Assembly (NCBI GenBank): GCA_965248235.1
Contig: CBDFIU010000004.1
Location: 1,612,001 to 1,676,000, forward strand
DNA length: 64,000 nucleotides
Direction of reading: 5' to 3'
Source: UBA6623 sp965248235
GTDB taxonomy: Bacteria > Acidobacteriota > Terriglobia > Bryobacterales > UBA6623
A program made the translations under genes and the position numbers. Below the pieces are notes generated by a model that made no database searches, had not been told where the DNA came from, and saw nothing but the letters and a program-made list of their open reading frames with translations. This document shows positions 36,143 through 45,098 of this stretch, in pieces. The first letter of the stretch is position 1. The number at the start of each line of letters is the position of its first letter.

Positions 36143-37185
36143 ACAGACGCGTTGAATGGCGCACCGTCCACGAAATGAGCACCGCCCTCCAACCAACCCG
36201 AGCAACGCCGCCACCGGCCCCCGCCGCGGCCCCGCCGACACCCGCGCCCGACCCTCGCCCGGCGGTGTCAAAACCCCGCCGCATCGCGCTCGGCGCCGCG
36301 GCCTTATGGCTGCTCACGGGGGTCTACGTCGTTCCGGCCGACGAACAAGCCGTCATCACCGTCTTCGGCGCCGTCAGCCGAGAGCGCGTCATGCCGGGTC
36401 TGCATCTCACCTGGCCCTATCCCATCGCCGAAGCCCACAAGCTCAAGGTCCGGCAATTGCGGAGAAGCGTCATCGGCGGCGACCCGGCCGATGCTGTTCT
36501 GGGCCGCGTCGAGCCGCTGCAATCGCAATTCCTCACCGGAGATCGCAATGTCATCCACGTAAGAACCGTCGTTCAATACAGCGTGGCGACCCCGCGCGAT
36601 TATCTGTTTCAGGTCGCCGACCCGGCCGCCGCCGTCGGTGCCGCCGTCGAGGCCGAGCTGGGCCGCGGCATCGCTTCCCGCACCGTCGACGACGTGTTGA
36701 CGACGGAAAAGGTCGCTCTGCAAGAGGCCGTGCGTCTCGGTGCGCAACAGCGCGTTGACGCCTACCAATTGGGCGTCATCTTATCGACGGTCAATATCGA
36801 GAGGGTCTCGCCGCCCCCGGAAGCCGCCGATGCCTTTCGCGATGTCGCGGGCTCGCGCGCCGACGCGGCCCGCATCGTCAGCGAGGCCCAAGGCTACGCC
36901 AACGATCTGCTTCCCCGAGCACGAGGCGAGGCAAGCCAAATGATCGAGGCCGCCCTCGCCTACCGCGAACGTAAGATCAACGAAGCCGGCGGCGACACGG
37001 CGCGCTTCACCCAACTCGCCCGCGAATACGTAAAGAACCCCGAAGTCACCCGCACCCGCCTCTACATCGAAACCCTCGAGGAGGTGTTGCCGCGCCTCAA
37101 CAAAACCATCGTCGACGACCGCGGCAATCTAGACCTCACCATCATTCGCCGCGGCACGAAAAAGACCGCGCCCCCCGGGCGTTAG
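36139..37185 (+). CDS. Second HflK-like SPFH protein
   Basis: 348 residues; ATG overlaps the previous stop by four bases (ATGA). A Pro/Ala-rich cytosolic N-terminus, like that of HflK, precedes one helix (IALGAAALWLLTGVYVV) and an SPFH domain with DEQAVITVFGAV, RTVDDVLTTEKVALQEAV and the HflK-type C-terminus EVTRTRLYIETLEEVLPRLNK. It is visibly similar to the SPFH domain fused to the ATPase, so the operon has two HflK-type units and one HflC-type unit. A repeat A copy and an IS follow, so the operon ends here. Confidence 0.92.
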   Translation: MNRRVEWRTVHEMSTALQPTRATPPPAPAAAPPTPAPDPRPAVSKPRRIALGAAALWLLTGVYVVPADEQAVITVFGAVSRERVMPGLHLTWPYPIAEAHKLKVRQLRRSVIGGDPADAVLGRVEPLQSQFLTGDRNVIHVRTVVQYSVATPRDYLFQVADPAAAVGAAVEAELGRGIASRTVDDVLTTEKVALQEAVRLGAQQRVDAYQLGVILSTVNIERVSPPPEAADAFRDVAGSRADAARIVSEAQGYANDLLPRARGEASQMIEAALAYRERKINEAGGDTARFTQLAREYVKNPEVTRTRLYIETLEEVLPRLNKTIVDDRGNLDLTIIRRGTKKTAPPGR

Positions 37186-37229
37186 CCCGCTTTCTCACGG
37201 TGCCGAGGAAACCACTTGAAAAACTGAGC

Positions 37230-37398
37230 CGCATCGCCGCGGGGCTGTGAAAATTGGGGACTGTCCCGAGCGCCGACCGAATAGGTTCCATCAAATCAAC
37301 AATTTCTCCTGGCGCGAAGTGGACTGTCCCCCATTTTTCACAGCCCCCACGCGATGCGGTCACTCAAGAATAGTGCCTGGCGGCCAAATAAACTTTGA
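37230..37398. repeat. Dispersed repeat family A, copy A2 (extended, IS-split)
   Basis: GCCGCATCGCC...GGGGCTGTGAAAATTGGGG and its near complement CCCCCATTTTTCACAGCCCC (to 37347), then GCGATGCGGTCACTCAAGAA. The reverse complement of A4 (55913-56094) matches it on both sides, and the match resumes after the IS at about 38440-38461 (TCGTCGCACTAG). The unit is thus ~190 bp. Confidence 0.8.
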
Positions 37399-38430
37399 TG
37401 GGTATTTACTTGACTCAGGTGACCACAAGATGTAGGATCGGGGAAATGGAAGATTATCCTCGGAATCTGGCCGAGTTCGAGGCGCGTTTCGCCACCGAGC
37501 AGGCCTGTCGAGAGTATCTGTGTCAACTCCGCTGGCCGGAGGGTTTTCGTTGTCCGCGATGCGGGCACGACAAAGCGTGGGCGGTGCGGACAGCGCTGCT
37601 GGAGTGCGCCGGCTGCGGGCATCAAGCTTCTCCAACGGCGGGCACAATATTTCAAGACACCCGCCAACCCCTCCAGAGTTGGTTTCGAGCCATGTGGTGG
37701 CTCACGAGCCAGAAGAACGGGGCGAGCGCGCTGGGCTTGCAGCGGGTGTTGGGCCTGGGCAGCTACAAAACGGCCTGGACTTGGTTGCATAAGCTCCGGC
37801 GCGCCATGGTGCGGCCCGGACGCGATCGGCTCAGCGGGCGCGTGGAGGTTGACGAGACTTACTTAGGAGGCTTGGAGGAGGGCGTGCGCGGTCGCCAAAC
37901 CGACGCTAAGGCGCTGATTGTAGTAGCGGCCGAGGAAGATGGTGCCGGCATCGGGCGGGTTCGGATACGCACCATTCCCAACGCCTCCGGGGACAGCTTG
38001 ATGGCCTTCGTCGGCGAGTCGATCGAACCCGGCAGCGTGGTCCATACCGACGGTTGGCTGGGATACGAACCGCTCGAAGGCGACGGCTATCGCCACGAGG
38101 TGAGCTACCTGGAGGGGCAACCGGCGCGCGCCTCGAAACTGCTCCCCCGGGTGCACCGCGTGGTGTCGTTAGTGAAGCGCTGGATACTGGGCACGCATCA
38201 AGGAGCGGTCAGTCACGAGCATCTCGACTCCTACCTCGACGAATTCGCCTTCCGCTTCAACCGCCGCAAGTCCAGAAGTCGAGGCAAGCTCTTTTACCGC
38301 CTGGTTCAACAGGCCGTCGCCGTGCCACCGGCACCCTACAAATCGCTGGTCGGAGGCACCGCGACACGCGCTACGGACGACCACAACATGTAGGGGCTAT
38401 TTCCCAATACCTGAGTCAAGTAAATACCCA
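37399..38430 (+). mobile_element. IS1595-type insertion sequence, copy 2 (intact)
   Basis: 1032 bp, same length and ends as copy 1, with an identical encoded transposase. It sits inside the tail of repeat A2 and 134 bp upstream of cpaF. By comparison with A4 the empty site was ...AAACTTTTTC...; ACTTT is present on both sides, suggesting a short or degenerate target duplication. Confidence 0.93.
37446..38393 (+). CDS. IS1595-family transposase, copy 2
   Basis: 315 residues from ATG 37446, identical in sequence to the copy 1 transposase: zinc ribbon CPRCG/CAGCG, then the DDE-type core with EVDETYLGG and VHTDGWLGYE. Intact and presumably functional; it could mobilise the frameshifted copy 3 in trans. 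Confidence 0.95.
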   Translation: MEDYPRNLAEFEARFATEQACREYLCQLRWPEGFRCPRCGHDKAWAVRTALLECAGCGHQASPTAGTIFQDTRQPLQSWFRAMWWLTSQKNGASALGLQRVLGLGSYKTAWTWLHKLRRAMVRPGRDRLSGRVEVDETYLGGLEEGVRGRQTDAKALIVVAAEEDGAGIGRVRIRTIPNASGDSLMAFVGESIEPGSVVHTDGWLGYEPLEGDGYRHEVSYLEGQPARASKLLPRVHRVVSLVKRWILGTHQGAVSHEHLDSYLDEFAFRFNRRKSRSRGKLFYRLVQQAVAVPPAPYKSLVGGTATRATDDHNM

Positions 38431-38564
38431 TCCAGACTTTTTCAAACGGTCGTCGCACTAGCTCACATCCCAGTAAGTTCCGCCGCGTGCAGCCGATAAG
38501 GTAATCGGACCTTTCGCGTTGGTGGCCCGACGGGCCCCCCATAGCAAATGTCCGAGGAGGACGA

Positions 38565-39943
38565 ATGCCCTTGATCGAGGCTCCGGCGTCACCGGCTTCC
38601 CCGGTGACTCCCGACGCACCCAGCCAGCTGCGCCGTTTAGGCGCCGCGAAGCCCGCCGGCAGTATCGGCCCCCAGCATCAGGAACTAAAGTTCACGCTGC
38701 ACCGTAAGCTGCTCGACAAGATCAACCTCGATGCTCTCGCGTCGATCGAAACCGAGAAGCTAAGGCGCGAAGTTCACGGCGCGCTGTCTTCTCTTATCGA
38801 CGAAGAACAAACTCTGCTCAGCGCCACCGAGCGAAATCAGATCGTCGCGGAAGTTCTCGACGAGGTCTTCGGTCTGGGACCGCTAGAACCGTTGCTCCAC
38901 GATGAGACCGTCAGCGACATCTTGGTCAACACCCACGAGCAGGTCTACATCGAGCGGCACGGCAAACTCGAACTGACCGGCGTCACCTTCACAAGGATGC
39001 CGGGCATCTGTACCGCATCATCGACAAGATCGTCTCGCAGGTCGGCCGCCGCATCGATGAGTCGTCCCCGATGGTCGACGCTCGTCTCGAGGACGGCTCG
39101 CGCGTCAACGCTGTGATTCCGCCGCTCGCCGTCGACGGACCGCTGCTGTCGATTCGCCGCTTCGGCACCGACAAGCTCCTGCCGGCCGATCTGGTGGACA
39201 AGAATTCAATGACGGGGCCCATGCTCGAGCTCCTCGAAGCGGCCGTCAAGTGCCGCCTGAATATCGTGGTCGCCGGCGGGACCGGTTCGGGAAAGACGAC
39301 TCTACTCAACGCTCTTTCAGCGTTTATCGCGCCGGACGAGCGGGTCGTCACGATCGAAGACGCCGCCGAGCTGCAGCTCAAACAGCCGCACTTGGTGCGC
39401 CTCGAAACACGCCCTCCCAATATGGAAGGCGGCGGCGCCATTCGTCAGCGCGAGCTGCTGATCAACGCTCTCCGCATGCGCCCCGACCGCATCATCGTCG
39501 GTGAGTGCCGCAGCGAGGAAGCCCTCGACATGTTGCAGGCGATGAATACCGGACACGACGGGTCGATGACCACCGTGCACGCTAATTCGCCCCGCGACGT
39601 CGTCGCCCGCCTCGAGGTCATGGTCACGATGGCCACTTCGAACCTCAACCTCGTATCGATCCGCCACCAGATCTCCTCGGCCATCGACGTCATCGTGCAA
39701 ACCGCCCGCCTCAGCGACGGAACACGCAAAGTGACTTGCCTCACCGAAGTGGGCCACATGGAAGGCGACGTCGTCACGCTGCAAGACCTCTTCGTGTTCG
39801 AAAAACGTGGAATTTCACCGGAAGGCCGCGTCCATGGCCGTTTTGCGGCCACCGGGATCCGGCCTCGCTTTTACGAAAAGATGTTGGCCTCGGGGTTGCG
39901 TCTGTCGGCGGACGTTTTCGAATCCATCGTCGAGGTCGGCTAA
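38565..39943 (+). pseudogene. cpaF: CpaF/TadA secretion ATPase with a 2-base frameshift
   Basis: Type II/IV secretion ATPase of the Tad pilus. Start ATG 38565 with AGGAGG upstream. The first frame runs through LKFTLHRKLLDKINLDAL and EPLLHDETVSDILVNTHEQVYIE to TGVTF. At 38990-38993 the bases CACA replace an expected CA; skipping two bases continues as KDAGHLYRIIDKIVSQVGRR. The second frame carries Walker A GGTGSGKTT, VTIEDAAELQL, Walker B RMRPDRIIVGE and TGHDGSMTTVHAN, ending at TAA 39943. Combined length (~459) is normal for the family. Either a recent dinucleotide-duplication pseudogene or a read error. Confidence 0.88.
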
Positions 39944-39973
39944 CAAGCAGGCGAAACCGCAAGGAGGAAGACG

Positions 39974-40946
39974 TTGACGATAATGATGATCCTTTTCGTC
40001 GTGACCTTGACACTCACGGCGGGCACCTATTTGCTGGTCCACCGTACCTTGCTGCAGCGCGAAACCGCCAGGGTACGGGACCGGATTTCAAATGTGACCG
40101 AAGAGGCGGCGACGACCACGCAAGTGGCGACGCCTCTGTTTCTTCCCGACCAGAGTTCCAAGGGGCGCCTGCTGCGCGGCGTCCTTGAGAAGTTCAATAT
40201 TGACCGCCAATTGCGTTCGTTGACCGAACAGGCCGGGTTGGCCTGGGTGCCCGGCCAAGTCTGGCGTCGGGGCGTTGCTCGCGACTTTGGCGGCGTTCAA
40301 CGCCGTCTGGTACTTGACGCCGTTCGGCGTAATGCCGTCCATCGCGGCGGCCGGGGCGGCCGGCGTCGCGCCCTTTGTTTACATTCGCCGCCTGCGGAAG
40401 AAACGCGTCGCGGCCTTCGAGTCGCAGTTCCCCGACTCGCTGCAGTTCATCGCTCGCGCCATGCGTTCGGGCCACGCCTTCTCGGTTTCGCTCGAAATGG
40501 TGCATCAGGAGTTCCCCAACCCGCTCGGCGGTGAATTTCGACGCACCTTCGAAGAGCAAAACCTCGGCTTGCCGATGCAGACGGCGCTCGAGAAATTCGG
40601 CGAGCGCATGCCCTTGATGGACGTCAGGTTCTTTATCGCCGCCGTTCTGCTGCAAAAACGTACCGGCGGCAACTTGGCGGAGATTCTCGACAAGTTGGCC
40701 GGTTTGATCCGCGACCGCTTCAAGCTGCGCGGCCAGATCCGAACCATCAGCGCGCACGGAAAACTTTCGAGCATCGTGCTGACCGCCATCCCGGCCGTCG
40801 TCGGCATCCTGATGTGGTTCGTTCACCGCGAGCACATGCAGTTCTTCATCGAAGACGAAATGGGCCAATGGATGGCCCTGTTGGCGCTCGGCCTGCAAGC
40901 GCTCGGCTATTTGGTCATGCGGCAAATCGTGAAAGTCGAGGTCTAG
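39974..40946 (+). pseudogene. tadB: TadB-like inner-membrane protein, frameshifted
   Basis: Tad pilus platform protein (T2SSF family). The start is TTG 39974, placed six bases after AAGGAGG. The first frame gives an N-terminal helix (MMILFVVTLTLTAGTYLLVH) and LRSLTEQAGLAWVPGQVW; from about 40258-40272 the sense continues one frame over as GALLATLAAFNAVWYLTPFG, then the T2SSF domain (QFPDSLQFIARAMRSGHAF, LLQKRTGGNLAEILDKLAGLIRDR) and two C-terminal helices. One base is in excess. The stop TAG is followed by the tadC ribosome site AGGAGG. Confidence 0.85.
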
Positions 40947-40954
40947 GAGGAATC

Positions 40955-41863
40955 ATGGTCTTAGTCATGTCCATCGCCCTGTTCGTCATGGTGACCTGCT
41001 GCCTTTATCTGTTCGGAATCAAATTCTGGGTCAACCCGAAGACGATGCTCGACCGTCTCAACGAGGGCGGCGAGGCCGCGCCCGTGCACCCCAGCCTGGC
41101 CTTCCGGCAAATCCTTGAAAGAGTCGGCAACTTGGTCCCGGCCTCGCCGTCGGACCTGACCACGTCGGAGCAACGTCTCTATAACGCCGGCTACCGTTCC
41201 TCGACGGCTCTGAAGATCTTCTATGGACTCAAAGTCGTGCTGGCGCTGGGCCTGCCCGCGTTGAGCTGGATCGCCTTGACTCATTGGGGAGTCACCACCG
41301 AGAACCGCATCGGGCTGACCGTGCTCTCGGCCGGGCTGGGATTCCTCGGGCCTAATGAATTTGTCTTGAAAATGGTAAAGCGCCGCAAACGGCGCATCGA
41401 GCGAGCTTTGCCGAATGCCCTGGACTTGATGGTTGTCTGTGTCGAGTCCGGACTAGGGCTCGATCAAAGTATCTTGCAGGTGAGCCAAGAGCTGCGCCAG
41501 GGCCACTCCGAAATCAGCAGTGAATTCGCCGTGACGAACCTTGAGATGCGCCACGGCAAACGTCGCGCCGAGGCTTTGCGTAATCTCGGGGACCGCACCG
41601 GCGTCGACGACATGAAGAAACTCGTCTCGACTTTGATTCAGGCGGACCGCTTCGGCACCAGCATCGCCGAAACCCTGCGCACGCATTCGGAGTTTATGCG
41701 CACCACCGCCCGTCAACGGGCGGAGGAAAAGGCCGCCAAGATGGGCATCAAACTCGTCTTCCCGATCTTCTTCTGCATCCTGCCGTCGCTTTTCGTCGTG
41801 ACCGTCGGACCGATCCTGATCAAGATCTTCTTCGAGCTGATCCCAATGATGAGCGGAACCTAG
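40955..41863 (+). CDS. tadC: TadC-like inner-membrane protein
   Basis: 302 residues from ATG 40955. T2SSF-family protein that pairs with TadB as the membrane platform of the Tad pilus. N-terminal helix (SIALFVMVTCCLYLFGIKFW), two central helices, the T2SSF core (LPNALDLMVVCVESGLGLDQSI, LNVRTGVDD-like LGDRTGVDDMKKLVSTLIQADRFG) and C-terminal helix pair (KLVFPIFFCILPSLFVVTVGPI). Intact, unlike its two upstream partners. No pilin, secretin or prepilin peptidase gene is in the window, so this is at most a partial Tad locus. Confidence 0.92.
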   Translation: MVLVMSIALFVMVTCCLYLFGIKFWVNPKTMLDRLNEGGEAAPVHPSLAFRQILERVGNLVPASPSDLTTSEQRLYNAGYRSSTALKIFYGLKVVLALGLPALSWIALTHWGVTTENRIGLTVLSAGLGFLGPNEFVLKMVKRRKRRIERALPNALDLMVVCVESGLGLDQSILQVSQELRQGHSEISSEFAVTNLEMRHGKRRAEALRNLGDRTGVDDMKKLVSTLIQADRFGTSIAETLRTHSEFMRTTARQRAEEKAAKMGIKLVFPIFFCILPSLFVVTVGPILIKIFFELIPMMSGT

Positions 41864-41911
41864 ACGCACGCACCCGGCGAGAGCGCGAAATAAACCCTCC
41901 AACCAGCAGAA

Positions 41912-41985
41912 TCAGAGGCGTGGACGGAAGTCCACGCTCAGCTCGGTTCACCGGGCTTGAGTCGCCAATAGGCCGTAGCCCTAAT
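41912..41985. repeat. Dispersed repeat family B, copy B3 (short form)
   Basis: Hairpin GCGTGGACGGAAGTCCACGC followed by TCGGTTCACCGGGCTTGAGT and AATAGGCCG. It lacks the GAGGCCGTTTCAAC and CATGTGGC blocks of B1/B2. It lies in the 687 bp gap after tadC, otherwise empty apart from the small frame at 41981-42247. Confidence 0.75.
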
Positions 41986-42247
41986 CCAAGTTTTCAACGG
42001 AATCCGCCGCGACCAAGCCCGCGAAGACTTGAAGCTCTGGGAAAGTTTCGTAACCCGTGGTGCGAGAGCAGGGGCCGACCCCTTGGTTCGTGAAATCAGA
42101 AGCCGCCGAGAACAACCATTCGACCATGCCGGCCTGGAATGTCTCAGCCGGTGCAGCCGGGGCGGTATCGTCGATTTGCGGAGCGAACAACCCCGCCACC
42201 AGCAACGACAGCAGCGGAACAATCAAAACTGTGGCCGAACGGTTCAT
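41981..42247 (-). CDS. Possible small exported protein
   Basis: 88 residues from ATG 42247: a good signal-like N-terminus (SATVLIVPLLSLLVAGLFA), then an acidic, low-complexity body. No family recognised. Its 3' end touches repeat B3. Could be a remnant or a chance frame. Confidence 0.3.
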   Translation of the reverse strand: MNRSATVLIVPLLSLLVAGLFAPQIDDTAPAAPAETFQAGMVEWLFSAASDFTNQGVGPCSRTTGYETFPELQVFAGLVAADSVENLD

Positions 42248-42550
42248 GATTCTCTCGGGCGTCTTATGGGGTTGGACGCACCGTAAGCCGAATTCGTTCT
42301 AACCAAGTTGTAAAATCCTTGTAATCCGCCCGCGGACATGCCCCCCCGTCGCGGCGCCGGCCGCCTCACGGGGTTATGTCGCCCGGCAGGGTGCCGGTAC
42401 CAAAGTCCCACGAGAAAATTAGCCCCTGGGTTCATTGACTTATCTTCCAATCAGTGTAAAGGTTGTTAGGGAGTTGGCACTTAAGGCCCTGTCGTTCCAC
42501 TGCCGTCGGGGCGCGGTTGAGTGGTCTTCCGCTCATTGGGAACTAAGCCC

Positions 42551-44980
42551 ATGTCGAACAAAACTTGGTCGGGTGTCTTCAAAGTCAATTCGAAAAGCTG
42601 TCTCCAGGGTCGGGCTCGTGCAACCGCCGCTAACGTCGTTTTCGTCGTCGGCGCGCTGCTGTTCGCGTATCCCGCGGCCATGGCGCAAGATATTGTGCAG
42701 TCGGGGCAGGAGTCGCCCGCGCGGGCCGCGCCGGGCGCCAACGGCGGGAACCCCTTCAGCAACCGCTTCCTGATCACCTTTTCCCCCGGAACCAGCCATG
42801 CCCACAGAGCCGAGATCGCGGCGCAAGCCGGCGCATTCGTGCGGCACAATTTCAACCTCGCCAACGCCGCCACAGTCATCGTTCCCAGTGAGGGTGCGCT
42901 GAACGCTTTGCGCAATAACCGCTCGGTCGCCACCGTCAGTCCCGAGGGCGTACTCCACCTGTTCGCAAAGAAACCGGCCGCACCCACCAATCTGATCGCC
43001 GGTCTCAACGGCTCGAACGTCGATCTGAGTTGGAGCGATAACTCCATCGGCAACGGCCAGGAAGGCGGCTTCGAAATTCAGCGCTGTACGGGTGTCGGCT
43101 GCGGCGATTTCGCGTGGCTTTCCACAACGCTGCCGGATGCGACAGACTACATCGACGTAGCCCCGGGTGACGGCAACCACAGTTATCGTGTCCGTGCCAC
43201 GAATAGCGGGAATGGTGCGTCATCGCAGTGGTCCAACATCGACACGGTCGTGGTGGGGGACCCGCCACCGGCGGCCCCGACGAACCTGTCCGCCCTCTTG
43301 AACGACCCTGATGTCGATCTGACGTGGGCGGACAACTCCAGCGGTCCCGGTCAGGAAGGCGGCTTCGAGATTGAGCGCTGCACTGGAGTCAGCTGCGGCG
43401 ATTTCGGTCAGATTTTCGTGACGACCCCGGACGTGACCGTCTACAACGACCCGGGCGCGGGCAGCCACGGTTATCGCGTCCGCGCGACCAATGCCGCCGC
43501 CGGGCCGGCGTCTGATTGGTCCAACATCGAAGTGGTCGTCATCGGAAGCAGTCTGCCGCCCGCCGCGCCCACCGGCCTTGCCGCCGGCTCCACTTTCCGA
43601 TACTTCGGTTAGCGTCGGGTGGGTCGACAACGCGGACAACGAAGACAACTTCGAACTCGATCGCTGCACCGGGGACGGTTGCAATTCGTTTAGCCCGATC
43701 GCCACTCTCGCCGCGGACACCGTGCTCTATTCGAATACCGGTCTGAGCGCTTCCACGGCCTACCGTTATCGCGTTAGAGCCACCAACGTCGACGGAAGCT
43801 CTGCTTTCTCGAACGTCGGCGATGTGACGACCGCCCCACCCCCCGGCCCGCCTCTGCCGCCTCCGCCCAACGAACGCGGCACCAGGCAACAACCCGCCGA
43901 CGGCGTCATTCGAGTCGGGATTCCGACGGCCACATCGAACGGCCTGGGGATCGGCGTCGCCGTTCTGGATACAGGAATTTACTTCGCCCACGAAGACCTC
44001 AATCCGGCGCCGGATGTGCCCGCGGTCCAAACGGGGCCCGGCGTCTACGACAACGGAACATCCTATAACGGCTCTGTCGAGGGAGCGTCGGCGAACGACG
44101 TATGGGGGCACGGAACCCACGTCGCCGGGCGTATCGCCGCCCTGGACAACAACTACGGCGTTCTTGGCGTCGCTCCTCACGCGACCCTTTATGCCGTCAA
44201 GGTCGACGCAGCTGACGACGGCGCGATCGCCACCACCGACATCATCAAGGCGTTGGAGTGGATCGTCGTCAAAGGCCCCGCGCTCACGCCCCCTATTCGA
44301 GTCGTCAACATGAGCCTCGGAGGACCGTTCGAAGACGAGGTGATCGATCAGCTGTTCCACGACCGCATTATCGATCTGTACAATCTGAACATCGTTGTGG
44401 TCGTTTCCGCCGGCAATACCCCGTCCCTCGAAATCTCTTCGCTGATGCCAGCGGCCTGGCCGGAAACAATCGCCGTCGCGGCCACGGTAGCCTCCGACGG
44501 CCTGGGCATTTGTAATTCGTTCTTCGCTCCGGCCGACACGCAAGTGCTGGCCGACACCGCTGCCTCTTTTACAACCGACGGGCCGGGCGTGACCATTTCC
44601 GCGCCGGGCGCCGAGCGCACGGATGCCATCGGGGGATGCACCGGGCTATTCTACGGAACGCTCTCCACGACATCTCCGTCAACCGAGCCGCCCGAGCCTG
44701 ACGAAATCAACGGCATGTACCTAAGGAAGATCCCGGCTCCGCTGGGCTGGATGGAAGCGCGCGGCACCAGCTTCGCGGCTCCGCTGGTGGCCGGAGTGGC
44801 CGCCCGGATCCTGCAGGCGAACCCCGGGATGGATGTTGAGGGTGTCCGCTTACAGAGATCCAGAACCTGGCGGATTTACCCGGCGTGGCGCCGCTCGATC
44901 ATCCCTGGGACGACTCCTGGTTGGGCGTCGACTACACCTTCGACGGCGTGCGCGAGGGCATCGCGCAAGCGCCTCAGTAA
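42551..44980 (+). pseudogene. Secreted subtilisin (S8) protease with FN3 domains, two frameshifts
   Basis: Start ATG 42551; signal near VVFVVGALLFAYPAAMA; propeptide-like inhibitor region (RFLITFSPGTSHAHRAEIAAQ). Then three FN3-type domains (PTNLIAGLNGSNVDLSWSDN, PTNLSALLNDPDVDLTWADN, SDTSVSVGWVDNADNEDNF), and a peptidase S8 domain with catalytic Asp (VAVLDTGIY), His (WGHGTHVAG) and Ser (ARGTSFAAPLVAG). The frame must change at about 43580-43595 and again near 44848-44855, after which LTEIQNLADLPGVAPLDHPW ends at TAA 44978. All active-site residues are kept, so the damage is recent or artefactual. Confidence 0.85.
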
Positions 44981-45026
44981 ACTCTGATCGCGCGAGCGAA
45001 CCGCGCCCAAATTCCGGGCCGCGGTA

Positions 45027-45085
45027 GCCGTTCACCGGGCTTGAGTCCCCAATAGGCCGGCCTTTGAGGGCCGGTTTCCGGTCTA
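45027..45085. repeat. Dispersed repeat family B, fragment B4
   Basis: GTTCACCGGGCTTGAGTCCC and CAATAGGCCGG...GAGGGCCGG match the middle of B1/B3; the leading hairpin is absent. It ends just before IS1595 copy 3. Confidence 0.6.
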
Positions 45086-45098
45086 AAATACTCGTTGA

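Noticed and set aside
35165..37185. Ordinary hflKC as an FtsH modulator
   Set aside because: No ftsH, hfq or hflX nearby; coupling to the ATPase-SPFH fusion, the extra HflK-like gene and the His-rich tail point elsewhere. Not excluded in trans.
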